Under the pieces are notes generated by a model. That model searched no databases. It saw nothing but the letters and a program-made list of their open reading frames with translations, and was not told where the DNA came from. Positions 51,140 through 60,296 of a DNA stretch of 64,000 nucleotides are shown in pieces. Each line of letters starts with the position of its first letter. Position 1 is the stretch's first letter. This DNA is from Exiguobacterium sp. AM39-5BH (GTDB taxonomy: Bacteria > Bacillota > Bacilli > Exiguobacteriales > Exiguobacteriaceae): positions 62,001 to 126,000 of the forward strand of contig NZ_QSGS01000005.1 in assembly GCF_003467445.1 (NCBI RefSeq). The letters run 5' to 3'. The translations under genes were made by a program, and so were the position numbers.

Positions 51140-53824
51140 GTGGCAGACTTAGACCAAACAAAATTCCAATCCTTGTTGCGCCATATGCCCCAAGGCTACG
51201 TCGAGTTTAAAGTGTTGTACGATGAAGCGGGGGAGCCCGTCGACTATGAATTTTTCGAAGTGAACGAAGCGTTCGAACGAATCATGAAAGCGAAGCGGGA
51301 ACACTTTCTCGGAGGTAGGATCACCGACAAATTGAAAGATTTTGAATACAGCGAGCGGGAATGGATCGTTCAAGTCGCCCGGGCCGTCGACAGCGGGGAA
51401 GCGATCACGTTCGAGCATTTCTCACGCCGCAACAAGGCCTGGTATGAATTGTCCGTATTCAGCGAACGCCCAGGGTACGTGTCGACATTGTTCCACGACA
51501 TCACACCGCACGTCCAAGAGAACAACGCGTTGAAACAACTCATCAACGTGTCGCACCGTTTCGTCACGACCGGGCGCGAACTGTTGATGAACCAACATTT
51601 CCTTGATCAGATTCGTGGTTTCACCGGTGCCAAGGCCGTGACGCTCAATTTGATGGATGATGACGGCGACACGTACTCGACCGTGGCCTTATCCGGTGTC
51701 GATGAGTTGCTTGAACGAAGTATCGACGTGCTCGGCTTCCATCCCGTCGGCCGTAAGTGGCCGATGAGTTCGAAGCGTTTGAAATTGTTGGAGGCGCCGA
51801 GCCCGATCGTGTTCGACAATATTTTACCGTTGCTTGAGGGTATGTTGTCGAAGCGGTTGATTAAAAATATTTTCCGCATCTTTGACCTCGGTCAAGTGAT
51901 CGTGTTCAAAATTGAGAAAGATGGGGTCTTCTACGGAGACTTGACGATCGTCATGCAAGGCAATAAACAGGCAAGTCGTCTCGGTCTCGTCGAATTGTAT
52001 ATTGTGCATATTCTCGAGCAGATGACGAAAGCGGACCGCCAAATCGGAGATGCGAAAGAATCGATGTTCGAAGGGTTCGCCACCGTCGATTTGGAGTGTA
52101 TTATGTCGCTGTCCAAACATGAAATTTTTCACTTGAACGTAGCATGGGAGCGTGTGCTTGGTTTTCCGCTCGAAGAACTCGAAAACATGGACTTTACAAG
52201 TCTCGTCCATCCCGATGACGTCGAGAAGACGAACGAGGCGTTCTCCTTGCTAGAAGAAGGGAAAGATATCTTCCGTTTCGTCAACCGATACCGGACGATC
52301 GACGGGGACTATCGCTCGATCGAATGGCATTCAAAAGTACAGGGCAATTATATATATGCCGTCGCCAAAGACGTGACGGAGCGGGTCCAGCTCGAGGAAG
52401 AACTCGCCGAGCGGGACCGTCTGCTCACGAAACTGTCGGATCAAGTTCCTGGCGCCATCTATCAGTTTGAGCGCCGGCCAGACGGCAGTTTCCATTTTCC
52501 GTTCTTTAGCCGAGGATTCGAAGTGTTGACCGGAATCACATTCAAGGAGATGAAGGACGACCCGGAGCTCGTGTTCTCGAAGATTCATCCCGATGACTAC
52601 TCGAACGTGATGGCGAGCATCGAGGCATCGTATGAGAATTTGACGATTTGGGACGCGGAGTTCCGTGTCATCACACCGGATGGCGGAACGACATGGATTT
52701 TGGGGTCGTCACGTCCTGAGAAGCTCGGTGAAGGACATGTGCTCTGGCACGGCTATATCGGCGACGTGACCGAGAAGAAGAAGTATGAGATGGAAATCGA
52801 ATATTTGAGTTACCACGATCAATTGACCGGAGTAAAAAATCGTCGTTATTTCGATGAGGCACTCATCACGTACGACGAGCCGAGCTATTATCCGCTCGCC
52901 TTGATCGTCGTTGACGTCAACGGTTTAAAGCTGACGAACGATGCGTTCGGGCACCTCGTCGGGGATCGTTTGTTGATTGAGGCGACGATGACGCTCAAAC
53001 GTGAGATTCGTGGGAAAGACACGGTCGCCCGGATTGGTGGGGACGAATTTGTCATTATCCTGCCGAACACGACGCTCGATGAGGCGACGCGTTTGTCCGA
53101 TCGCATGAGCCAACTGTTTCTCGACAAATCAATTGAAGGGTTGCCAATTTCGGCATCGTTCGGAGAAGCAGTGAAAGTCGACGACTCGCTTTCCATTGCC
53201 GAAGTATTCAATTTGGCTGAGGACCGGATGTATCATCATAAAGTGTCGGAAAAACAAAGTCGACGCCACCACTCGATTCAGCTCATCATGCGTACCCTCT
53301 ACGAAAAGATCCCACGGGAGGAGGCTCATTCACAACGTGTCGCTGAACTGTCACGACAATTGGGGCAGGCGATGGGCTTTACGAGCGCCGATGTAAATGA
53401 ACTAGTCACGGCTGCCACGCTCCACGACATTGGCAAGGTCGCCATCAGCAATGAGATTTTAGACAAGCCTGGAGCTTTGACTGAGGGAGAGTGGCGTGAA
53501 ATTAAGCGCCATCCCGAAGTGAGTTATAATATTTTGAGCACGGTCCCAGAATATGGGCCACTATCCGAAATTGTGCTCGCCCATCACGAGCGTTGGGACG
53601 GGACAGGTTATCCGAAAGGAATCCGTGGGGAAGAGATTCCGCTCGCGTCACGCATCATCTCGATTGCGGACACGTTCGACGTGATGATGACCGGACGCCC
53701 GTATCGGAAAGCGAAGACGCTTGAGGAGGCACTCGCTGTCATTGAAGAAGAGGCGGGGCGACAGTTTGATCCCGAACTCGTCAAGGTGTTCTTCCAAAAA
53801 GTCGTGCCGACGTTGCAGCGGTGA
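51140..53824 (+). CDS. PAS-GGDEF-HD-GYP cyclic-di-GMP signalling protein
   Basis: An 894-residue cytoplasmic signalling protein with no clear membrane segment. PAS-type sensor domains lie at about 10-130, 315-420 (VHPDDVEKTNEAF) and 430-560 (IHPDDYSNVMASIE), with a GAF-like region at 140-310. The GGDEF domain has an intact GGDEF (633-637) and an RGKD inhibitory I-site five residues before it, so diguanylate cyclase activity is likely. The C-terminal HD-GYP domain has LHDIGK (His762, Asp763) and HHERWDGTGYP (about 812), expected to hydrolyse c-di-GMP. I start at GTG 51140, six bases after GGAGGAGGG. Both catalytic sites look intact, so net output is unclear. Confidence 0.9.
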   Translation: MADLDQTKFQSLLRHMPQGYVEFKVLYDEAGEPVDYEFFEVNEAFERIMKAKREHFLGGRITDKLKDFEYSEREWIVQVARAVDSGEAITFEHFSRRNKAWYELSVFSERPGYVSTLFHDITPHVQENNALKQLINVSHRFVTTGRELLMNQHFLDQIRGFTGAKAVTLNLMDDDGDTYSTVALSGVDELLERSIDVLGFHPVGRKWPMSSKRLKLLEAPSPIVFDNILPLLEGMLSKRLIKNIFRIFDLGQVIVFKIEKDGVFYGDLTIVMQGNKQASRLGLVELYIVHILEQMTKADRQIGDAKESMFEGFATVDLECIMSLSKHEIFHLNVAWERVLGFPLEELENMDFTSLVHPDDVEKTNEAFSLLEEGKDIFRFVNRYRTIDGDYRSIEWHSKVQGNYIYAVAKDVTERVQLEEELAERDRLLTKLSDQVPGAIYQFERRPDGSFHFPFFSRGFEVLTGITFKEMKDDPELVFSKIHPDDYSNVMASIEASYENLTIWDAEFRVITPDGGTTWILGSSRPEKLGEGHVLWHGYIGDVTEKKKYEMEIEYLSYHDQLTGVKNRRYFDEALITYDEPSYYPLALIVVDVNGLKLTNDAFGHLVGDRLLIEATMTLKREIRGKDTVARIGGDEFVIILPNTTLDEATRLSDRMSQLFLDKSIEGLPISASFGEAVKVDDSLSIAEVFNLAEDRMYHHKVSEKQSRRHHSIQLIMRTLYEKIPREEAHSQRVAELSRQLGQAMGFTSADVNELVTAATLHDIGKVAISNEILDKPGALTEGEWREIKRHPEVSYNILSTVPEYGPLSEIVLAHHERWDGTGYPKGIRGEEIPLASRIISIADTFDVMMTGRPYRKAKTLEEALAVIEEEAGRQFDPELVKVFFQKVVPTLQR

Positions 53825-53835
53825 TGAAAGCATAG

Positions 53836-53864
53836 AAAAGGAGAGCCGTCGCGGCTCTCCTTTC
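53836..53864. terminator. Bidirectional terminator between convergent genes
   Basis: GGAGAGCCG (53840-53848) pairs with CGGCTCTCC (53852-53860) around TCG, with A- and T-rich flanks on either side. Confidence 0.85.
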
Positions 53865-54964
53865 TCATGTGAGCGGACGCTTCTTCAGCACCCAGGTGAT
53901 GACGAGGAAGACGATGAGTGCCATCCCGAGCAACATGAGGACCGAGGTGAGCGGGAAACGGTCCTCATACATCTGGACGATCCCATAGTTGAACCAATAC
54001 GTCGGTAAGAAACGTCCGACGACTTGGAGCGTATCGGGCAACCACGTCAAACTGATGAAGGCGCCGCCGGTGATGGCTGCCGCCATCGTCAAGGATGTCT
54101 GCCAAATGTTCGCCTTCTCTCGATTCGTCGCAAGAATCGCGATGAGCGACCCGATGGCGAGACAGACGAACAGATAGACGATGAACAACAATGTGAGGAC
54201 AGGCAGGTGTGTCAAGATGTCTTGTCGGTACAGCACGGCACTGAAGGCGAGCAACATGAGCACATAAATCAGTCCGACTGCGCAAAATGAGAGGAACAAC
54301 GAACGGATGTAACGCCGCGGTGTGACCGGTGCCGCGAACAGTCGTGAGTAAATCTTCTCGTCCCGGTCGTCGGCGACGAACAACGGGATGAACTGGAGGA
54401 ACGCTGACATCATGACGAATGACAGTAACCCCAAGAACGCCTGCGTCCGTGCCGTGGTCGCCACGCTCTGTTGGAACGGCTCACTCGAGAGCGTATAGCC
54501 ATTCTCCGTCTCACGATCGGCCAACTCGGCGAACCGTTCTTCGTCAAACTCGCTCGCGACGAGCAGTTGTCGCTCCCGGGACAGATGCGAGTTGAGTGCT
54601 TGTTCGATCAATGCGGCATCACTGCCTCGGTCGCACTGAACGATAGGCGCGGCGATTCACCCGCTAAGAGCGCATTGGTGAACCCATCTGGAATCGTCAA
54701 TACGATATCCTGTCCTTGAAGCAACGCCTCATCGGTCTCGCTCGTTTTAAGCAACGTCACGGACCCGAACCGCTCGGCCTCTTCAACGACTCGTCCGGCG
54801 AGTGTTCCGCCGTCACGGTCGAGAATGCCGATCGAAGCGTTCAAGGTGGACGTCGAGTTGAGAAAGGACAGGATAAGGGCGAATCCGAAGACGGAGACGA
54901 ACGTGAACACCCACAGTCCTTTTTTCCGGAGCATGCGCTTGGCGACATGTCTAAATAGCACCAC
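53865..54964 (-). CDS. ABC-2 transporter permease 2 (frame broken near 54625)
   Basis: GTG 54964, nine bases after AAAGGGG, opens a frame with an N-terminal membrane segment (VSVFGFALILSFL) that stops at 54608. The rest, with five membrane segments (QAFLGLLSFVMMSAFLQFIP onward), is in the -1 frame to 53865. One extra G in GAGGC (reverse strand, near 54626) gives ATEGSDAALIEQALNSHL and a single 366-residue ABC-2 type permease. ARTQAFLG and FAAPVTPRRYIRS are typical of drug or lipid exporters of the YhgE/LinJ-like sort. It is the last gene of a three-gene exporter operon. The substrate is unknown. Confidence 0.7.
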
Positions 54965-56089
54965 GACGGTTCACCCCTTTCCAGAGCAACAGACTGAGTA
55001 TTGCCAACACGAGCAGATGTATGGCGAGCCAACCGAGCTTTGCCAAAACACGGACGTATCTCCACCACGCAACAGGATTTGGAGTATTCCTTCCCGCATG
55101 AAGATCGGCATGAACACGTACTTGGCCCACGGCGCCACGCTTAACGTCACTTGATCGAAACCAGGGACGTAACCACCGGAGAGGATCATGATGATGGCGA
55201 CGAATCCGTTGACGATGGCATCTTTCGTCGCGCGCGAGAGACGAGGCAAGCTCGACACAAAGAAACCAAAGGCGGTGCCGTAAAGTGCGAGGGCGAGCCA
55301 AGACACGAGTAACAGCCCGAAATGCACGTAGTCGAGCGAAAAGCTGCGATAGACGAAGTGACTGAACCAAAACACGAGCACGAGTTGCAGGAAGATGAGC
55401 GTATAGCGGCTCAAACTGCGGGCCAGGCGATACTCGATCCGTTTGACGGGAGCAGCTTGGATGCGAAGATAACTGCCGGTCATCGGCTGTTCCTCGCTAA
55501 GCATGCCGGTAATATAGAACGCACCGAACAGCGCCGTCATGATGGAAATCGTGACGGTGAAATATTCAAGCGACGTCGGGGTGCGACCTGACAAGTCAAC
55601 GCTCTCGCTATCGATGAACGACTCCGGCTCGAAGGGGGCGGTGACACCCGCCTCGGCGAGCATGATCTGCTGATTGGCGACGTCCGTATATTGCCGGAGG
55701 ATGGCCTCGATCACGTCGAATTCGATTGTCGACGGTTCCTCGTATAGTAGACGGACGTCTGGACCGTCCAAGTGGAGGATGACGTCGGCATCGCCATCGT
55801 TCACGCCCGTCTCGGCAGCGGCAATACTGGCATATGGGACGAGATTGATGAATGCTTTGATATCCTTGTCGGCAAGAAATGTCTCGAGCGGCACCCGGTA
55901 CTCGTCCGTCGATTGTTCGACGTAAGCGACGTCTGTGACAGGGAGCGAGAAGTTGTTGTTGAAGACAGCCGACAGCATCGTCCCGAGCCCGAAGATGAGA
56001 ATGATCGGGAAGATGAGCATCCAAAAGAGGGTCGAACGGTCCCGTAGTTGCTGTTTGACATCATATTTGATGAACGTCCATAGTCTCAT
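54951..56089 (-). CDS. ABC-2 transporter permease 1 (frame broken near 55046)
   Basis: I start at ATG 56089, eight bases after AAGGGAG; an upstream GTG overlaps the ATPase stop. Six membrane segments are arranged as in ABC-2 permeases: one at 20-40, a large extracytoplasmic loop (about 45-185), then five (TALFGAFYITGMLSEEQ onward). As written the frame stops at 54971 with a Cys/Ser-rich tail. The -1 frame reads LAKLGWLAIHLLVLAILSLL to 54951. One more T in the TTTT run (55048-55045) makes 379 residues. The repaired stop overlaps the next start by 14 bases. Confidence 0.72.
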
Positions 56090-56094
56090 CGTGA

Positions 56095-57027
56095 TCACTC
56101 CCTTAGCGTCTTGCCGGTCAGGGAAAGGAAGACCGTATTGAGAGACGGGCGGTCGACGGTGATCGAAGTGAAACGGACCCGCTCCCCATGCAGGACATCA
56201 AGGAGGGGGGCGAGGGGTGTATCTTTCTCAAGTGACACGTCGAGAAATGGTTCTTCATATTCGACTTTCTTCACTCGGTCAAGCGATTCCAGACGTTCGA
56301 GGAGACCTGGGGTGAGGGCGTCGACTTTAATACGGGCCCTCTCGAGCGTCATGACTTGGTCTTTTAGTTCGTCTTGCGTCCCTTCGGCAATAATCCGACC
56401 TTCATCGACGATCGCGACGCGGTCACAGAGCATCTCGACTTCTTCCATGTAGTGGGACGTATAAATGATTGTCGCACCGCGTCGATTCAATTCGCGGATA
56501 TTCTCGAGGATGGTATTGCGCGACTGCGGGTCGATGGCGACGGTCGGTTCATCCATGAAGATGAGTTCGGGCTCATGGACGATGCCACAGGCGATATTGA
56601 GACGACGAAGGAGCCCCCCGGACAGTTCCGGCGGACGTTTCTTTTGATGGGGCGTGAGTTCGACAAAGTCGAGGGCGGCCACAGTCTTTTGTTTCGCCTC
56701 ATTCGGTTTGAATCCATACAGTTCGGCGAAAAATTGAATATTCTCAAATACCGTCAGTTGGTCGTACACGGAGACGTGCTGCGGCACGATGCCGACACGC
56801 CGCTTAATCGTCTGTTCGTCTTTAGGCATCGATTGATCAAAAATTCGAATGGTGCCGCTGTCGGCGGGATATAAGTTCAGCATGACGGAGATGGCGGTCG
56901 TCTTCCCGGCCCCGTTCGGTCCGAGTAAGCCGAACAACTCACCGGCCTCGACGTGAAGTGAAAAGTCGTTCAAGGCAATCGTCTCACCGAACCGTTTCGT
57001 GACATGGTCGAGCGCGATGATAGACAC
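56095..57027 (-). CDS. ABC transporter ATP-binding protein (drug/antibiotic exporter type)
   Basis: A 310-residue ATPase. Walker A is GPNGAGKTT (about 39), the signature is ELSGGLLRRLNIACGIVHEP, Walker B is LIFMDEPT and the switch is TSHYMEE. The C-terminal 90 residues (LERARIKVDALTPGLLERL) are the regulatory domain usual in DrrA/CcmA-type exporters. I start at GTG 57027, ten bases after AAAGGAG; the longer frame to 57072 has no site. The two permease genes follow directly, the first start overlapping this stop region. The signature reads LSGGL rather than LSGGQ, as is common in this group. Confidence 0.82.
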   Translation of the reverse strand: MSIIALDHVTKRFGETIALNDFSLHVEAGELFGLLGPNGAGKTTAISVMLNLYPADSGTIRIFDQSMPKDEQTIKRRVGIVPQHVSVYDQLTVFENIQFFAELYGFKPNEAKQKTVAALDFVELTPHQKKRPPELSGGLLRRLNIACGIVHEPELIFMDEPTVAIDPQSRNTILENIRELNRRGATIIYTSHYMEEVEMLCDRVAIVDEGRIIAEGTQDELKDQVMTLERARIKVDALTPGLLERLESLDRVKKVEYEEPFLDVSLEKDTPLAPLLDVLHGERVRFTSITVDRPSLNTVFLSLTGKTLRE

Positions 57028-57173
57028 GTGGACGCAACTCCTTTCAAATGAGGAACGTGAAAGAGCATACAATGTTTTGTTCCCGTTTGCAGGAACTCCT
57101 GAACCCGATGCCGAATAAAATATAATAGTCGAATTATTCAGACAATTAATGGAAGTTGAAGTGAGGGATCGCG

Positions 57174-57572
57174 ATGAAAGGGTGGCAGTTCAATAAAGAA
57201 GAGTCGAGCGAGAAGTTTCCGGACGAGATGGCGTGGGCGTTGTTTTGTGCCGTCGAACCGAAGCGAATGGATACGACACTCCCGTTTTACTATGATGAGT
57301 CGGTGTTTCGTTTCTCGAACGGGACGGAGTCGTTTTATTTTAAAATCTCCCCGAGTTATCACGAGTTCGAGGTGAACGTCACAGACGTGACGGGCGAGTT
57401 GCTGTACTATCAGCTGCTGCGAACGGTCGGGAAAGTCGAGGTGCTCGAGGATCGGCGCGACCATGGCGAGCTGTTGATTGTCATGAACGAGGACCGGAAC
57501 CGTACGGTGACCACAATCGAGTTGACCGTCAGACCGCGTTTCCGGGTACTCGTCAAAGAGCACTACGTTTGA
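57174..57572 (+). CDS. Soluble protein of unknown function
   Basis: A 132-residue acidic protein with no signal peptide or membrane segment. The middle is strand-rich (VFRFSNGTESFYFKISPSYHEFEV), ending in a repeat of Arg-rich strands. GAAGTGAGGG lies upstream of the ATG, and TATAAT at 57122-57127 may be its -10. I recognise no family. It is divergent from the ABC exporter operon and its stop overlaps a possible sigma-B promoter for csbD. Confidence 0.5.
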   Translation: MKGWQFNKEESSEKFPDEMAWALFCAVEPKRMDTTLPFYYDESVFRFSNGTESFYFKISPSYHEFEVNVTDVTGELLYYQLLRTVGKVEVLEDRRDHGELLIVMNEDRNRTVTTIELTVRPRFRVLVKEHYV

Positions 57573-57591
57573 GTTTTTCCGAGAGTGGTAC
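57567..57591 (+). promoter_or_regulatory. Possible sigma-B-type promoter of csbD
   Basis: GTTTGA (57567-57572) and TGGTAC (57586-57591), spaced by 13 bases, match the sigma-B consensus GTTTAA/GGGTAT at 9 of 12 positions. csbD is a sigma-B gene in Bacillus subtilis, which supports the reading. Confidence 0.35.
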
Positions 57592-57627
57592 ATGAATTAG
57601 ACATGATACCATAAGGAGGAGATCCAC

Positions 57628-57825
57628 ATGAAAGACGGACTTAACAAAAAAGTGGATGGGTTAATCGACAAAGCGGCAGGCAAAGCGAAAGAAGCGGTCG
57701 GCAACGCGACGGACAACCAATCGTTGAAGCGTGAAGGCAAAAAAGATCAAGTGAAGGGGACGGCCAAAGAGAAATTCGGACAAGCCCAACAAAACCTCGA
57801 AAGCCTGAAAGACGAACGCCGCTAA
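57628..57825 (+). CDS. csbD: CsbD-family stress protein
   Basis: A 65-residue, Lys/Ala/Gly-rich hydrophilic protein. The repeated pattern (DKAAGKAKEAVGNATDN, KKDQVKGTAKEKFGQAQQN) is the CsbD signature. Members are abundant general-stress proteins of unknown mechanism, probably disordered or helical. AAGGAGGAG lies before the ATG. It is followed immediately by a strong terminator. Confidence 0.9.
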   Translation: MKDGLNKKVDGLIDKAAGKAKEAVGNATDNQSLKREGKKDQVKGTAKEKFGQAQQNLESLKDERR

Positions 57826-57826
57826 C

Positions 57827-57867
57827 AAAATGGGGAAGTCGCAATCGATGCGACCTCCCCATTTTTT
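57827..57867. terminator. Bidirectional terminator between csbD and the CAP-domain gene
   Basis: AAAATGGGG (57827-57835) pairs with CCCCATTTT (57857-57865), with an inner GTCGC/GCGAC helix and a T-tract. Confidence 0.85.
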
Positions 57868-58787
57868 CATTTCGTCAAAAAGACTTGGACGTGAATCGTC
57901 GAGCCTTGCGCATTCTTGGCGGCGCCGACACCGAGATGCGTGAAGTTGCCGTTCAAGATATTGGCGCGGTGGCCGCTCGAGTTCATCCAGGCGTTCACGG
58001 CTTGAGCCGGATCGCGCGACCCCATATAAATGTTCTCGCCCCAACCGCGATAGCTGACGTCGTAGGCATCGAGCGTGTCTCCCGGGCTCCCGTTCTCCCG
58101 GAGCTGATGCGAGAACTGTCCCGTCCGTGCCATCTCGTCGGCCCGGACTTGGGCGACGCGGTTCGCCTCGCTCGACGCTACGAGCGCCGACAAGCCTGCC
58201 GTCTGCCGCTCTTCGTTCGTCTCGGCCAAGATGCCACTGGCCGGTGCTTTGAACGTGATATGTTTCGCCAAAATATACCCCGTCTTCGTGCCGATGTTCA
58301 CTTTATACCAACGCGTCGTTCCCGTGTACCGGTACGAGATCGTCTCGAGCTTCATCCCTTGGCGCAAGAACACGACGTTCGATGAGGTCGTGAGCGGACG
58401 CGACTTTAAGTAGACGCTCGATGGGGCGACGTACGTTGTCTTCGTGAACGCGACTTCGGCTGTCGATAGCTTGACATACGTGGCCGGGACGTACCCATAG
58501 CCCGTGCCCCATTGGATTTTGTACCAGCGAGTCCCGTTCGTCGTGAATGACGTTCGGACCATCATCGTGCCGTCCCGAACAATTTTACCGACACTTATCG
58601 CTGAGCTTGACGGTGTTTTGCGGACGTTGATTTGACTGATGCCCGTAACGGAACCTTTCGTGTTGACGGACGTCTCGTAATAGGCGGCCTCCACCGTTGT
58701 CGGTTCGAGCGTGAGCAGGGTCGGCGGAGTGAACGTGAGTGTGACCGCAAGCGCGGACGTCACGAGAGCTGAGGCGATTTTTTTCAA
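57867..58787 (-). CDS. Secreted CAP-domain protein with two SH3 domains
   Basis: A 306-residue exported protein. The start appears to be TTG 58787, nine bases after AAAGGAG. The signal peptide ends near VEAA (about 35). Two bacterial SH3 domains follow at about 48-108 (INVRKTPSSSAISVGKI) and 118-178 (VYLKSRPLTTSSNVVFL), probably for wall binding. The C-terminal 120 residues are a CAP/SCP domain with FSHQLRENG, GWGENIYMG, AWMNSSGHRANILNG and HLGVGAAKN, as in Bacillus YkwD. CAP proteins in bacteria have unclear activity; wall remodelling or lipid binding has been suggested. It is monocistronic. Confidence 0.85.
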   Translation of the reverse strand: MKKIASALVTSALAVTLTFTPPTLLTLEPTTVEAAYYETSVNTKGSVTGISQINVRKTPSSSAISVGKIVRDGTMMVRTSFTTNGTRWYKIQWGTGYGYVPATYVKLSTAEVAFTKTTYVAPSSVYLKSRPLTTSSNVVFLRQGMKLETISYRYTGTTRWYKVNIGTKTGYILAKHITFKAPASGILAETNEERQTAGLSALVASSEANRVAQVRADEMARTGQFSHQLRENGSPGDTLDAYDVSYRGWGENIYMGSRDPAQAVNAWMNSSGHRANILNGNFTHLGVGAAKNAQGSTIHVQVFLTK

Positions 58788-58865
58788 AATGGGAAGCTCC
58801 TTTTTCGATCATATAACCATATAATATATTGGATAGGGCGATAATGGGTATTACCATTTGATTAC

Positions 58866-58894
58866 AAAAAGAGGCAGACTCCGTGGAGCCTGCC
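58866..58894 (-). terminator. Terminator after namZ
   Basis: On the reverse strand GGCAGGCTCC (58894-58885) pairs with GGAGTCTGCC (58882-58873), followed by U residues (58870-58866). Confidence 0.85.
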
Positions 58895-58900
58895 TGGTCC

Positions 58901-60135
58901 TTATTTATAGATCAAATACTCTTTCCGAATCGGCAAGAACGCATCACGCTCGGCATCGACTTTCGTCATAATCGCCTCAAGCGACTCGCCAGTGAGAATC
59001 ATATCTTTCACGTAGGCGTTCCCAGTCAGCTTCGTGATAAAGTCGTTGGCGAGGAACTCGAACTCGTCCGGATACAAGTCGTGCGCCGTCTTGACCATGG
59101 CGATGCCGGTCTTGACCGCTTCAAACTTCGTCGGCTCCGTGACGTACACCTCGACGCCGTGCGACAGTTTGCCCGCGTTCTTCGAGAACGTAGGTGTGAA
59201 CGAGGCGGCGCGGAACGTGACGCCCGGAAGTTCGAGCGCGTTCAACTTCTTGGCATAGTCATGCGCCTTCACGTACGGGGCGCCAATCAATTGGAACGGC
59301 TTCGTCGTGCCGCGTCCTTCCGACAGGTTCGTCCCTTCGAACAGACCGGTCGCCGGATAGACGTTGACCGTGTCCGTCGTCGGCATGTTTGGTGACGGCA
59401 TGACGAACGGGAGTCCCGTATCCTCGTACAGCATCGAGCGCTTCCAGCCCTTCATCTTGACGACTTCGAGGTCGGCTTGAATCTGATACTCGGTGTTGAA
59501 CAAGTGGGCGAGCTCACCGACGGTCATGCCGTGCTTGAGTGGGATTGGATAGAGGCCGATGAAGCTCGAGTAGGCCGGGTCGAGCACGGGACCTTCGACG
59601 CGAAGACCGCCTTGCGGGTTCGGCCGGTCGAGGACGACGAACGGGATGTCATTCTCGCTGCGGCTTCCATCGCGTACGCCATCGTATAGATGTACGTATA
59701 GAAGCGGGTCCCGACGTCTTGGATATCAAAGACGAGCACATCGACGTCTTTGAGCATCTCGGCCGTCGGTTTTTTCGTCGCCCCGTACAGACTATAGACC
59801 GGAAGGCCCGTCACTTCGTCGATATAGGAACTGATCGTCGATCCGGCTTGCGCATCACCGCGGACACCGTGTTCCGGTCCGTACAGTGCCATCAATTCGA
59901 AATCATCGGCGTTGTGGAACAAATCGACGATACTTGTCATGTTGGCATCGATTCCAGTCGGGTTTGTGATCAAACCGACGCGTTTGCCAGACAAGATGTC
60001 AGGGTTGTCCATCAACCGGTCGACCCCGAGCTCGACTTTCGGTTTCTTCGGCTCTGACTTGGCATCGGCATCGAGTAACATGACAGATGACGTGACGAGT
60101 GTGAGAGCGGCGAGGCCGCCAATCCATTTCTTCAT
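58901..60135 (-). CDS. namZ: Exo-beta-N-acetylmuramidase, DUF1343 (frame broken near 59657)
   Basis: NamZ removes non-reducing-end MurNAc from peptidoglycan fragments and works with NagZ and AmiE in muropeptide recycling. GAGGAGG lies before ATG 60135. The signal peptide ends near ADA. GKRVGLITNPTGID (about 50-63), LYGPEHGVRG (Glu88, His89) and VDVLVFDIQDVGTRFYTYIYTM mark the family. The frame degenerates after EAAA. The -1 frame continues with ENDIPFVVLDRPNP to 58901. One extra G (GCGAGA to GCGGAGA, near 59657) makes a complete 411-residue protein. It is monocistronic, with a promoter and cre site upstream; no nagZ or amiE gene is nearby. Confidence 0.82.
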
Positions 60136-60155
60136 AAAAGTTCCTCCTCTGTAAA

Positions 60156-60169
60156 TGTAAGCGCTTTAC
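60156..60169 (-). promoter_or_regulatory. CcpA (cre) operator of namZ
   Basis: TGTAAGCGCTTTAC matches the cre consensus TGWAANCGNTNWCA at 12 of 14 positions on either strand. It lies just after the predicted start of transcription and 21 bases before the start codon. Confidence 0.6.
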
Positions 60170-60181
60170 TACTTAATGGAA

Positions 60182-60209
60182 AGTGTACTATTTTGTATTT
60201 TTAATTCAA
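60182..60209 (-). promoter_or_regulatory. Promoter of namZ
   Basis: On the reverse strand TTGAAT (60209-60204) and TACACT (60187-60182) are separated by 16 bases. Confidence 0.5.
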
Positions 60210-60262
60210 TATAAAGTAACTAAAATAGGAAATTTTATTTCTATATTTGATTCGTTGTACCT

Positions 60263-60289
60263 AAAAAGCCATCAGATTTCTCTGATGGC
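60263..60289 (-). terminator. Terminator after the C39-like peptidase gene
   Basis: On the reverse strand GCCATCAGA (60289-60281) pairs with TCTGATGGC (60276-60268) around GAAA, followed by U residues. Confidence 0.9.
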
Positions 60290-60296
60290 TAGATGC

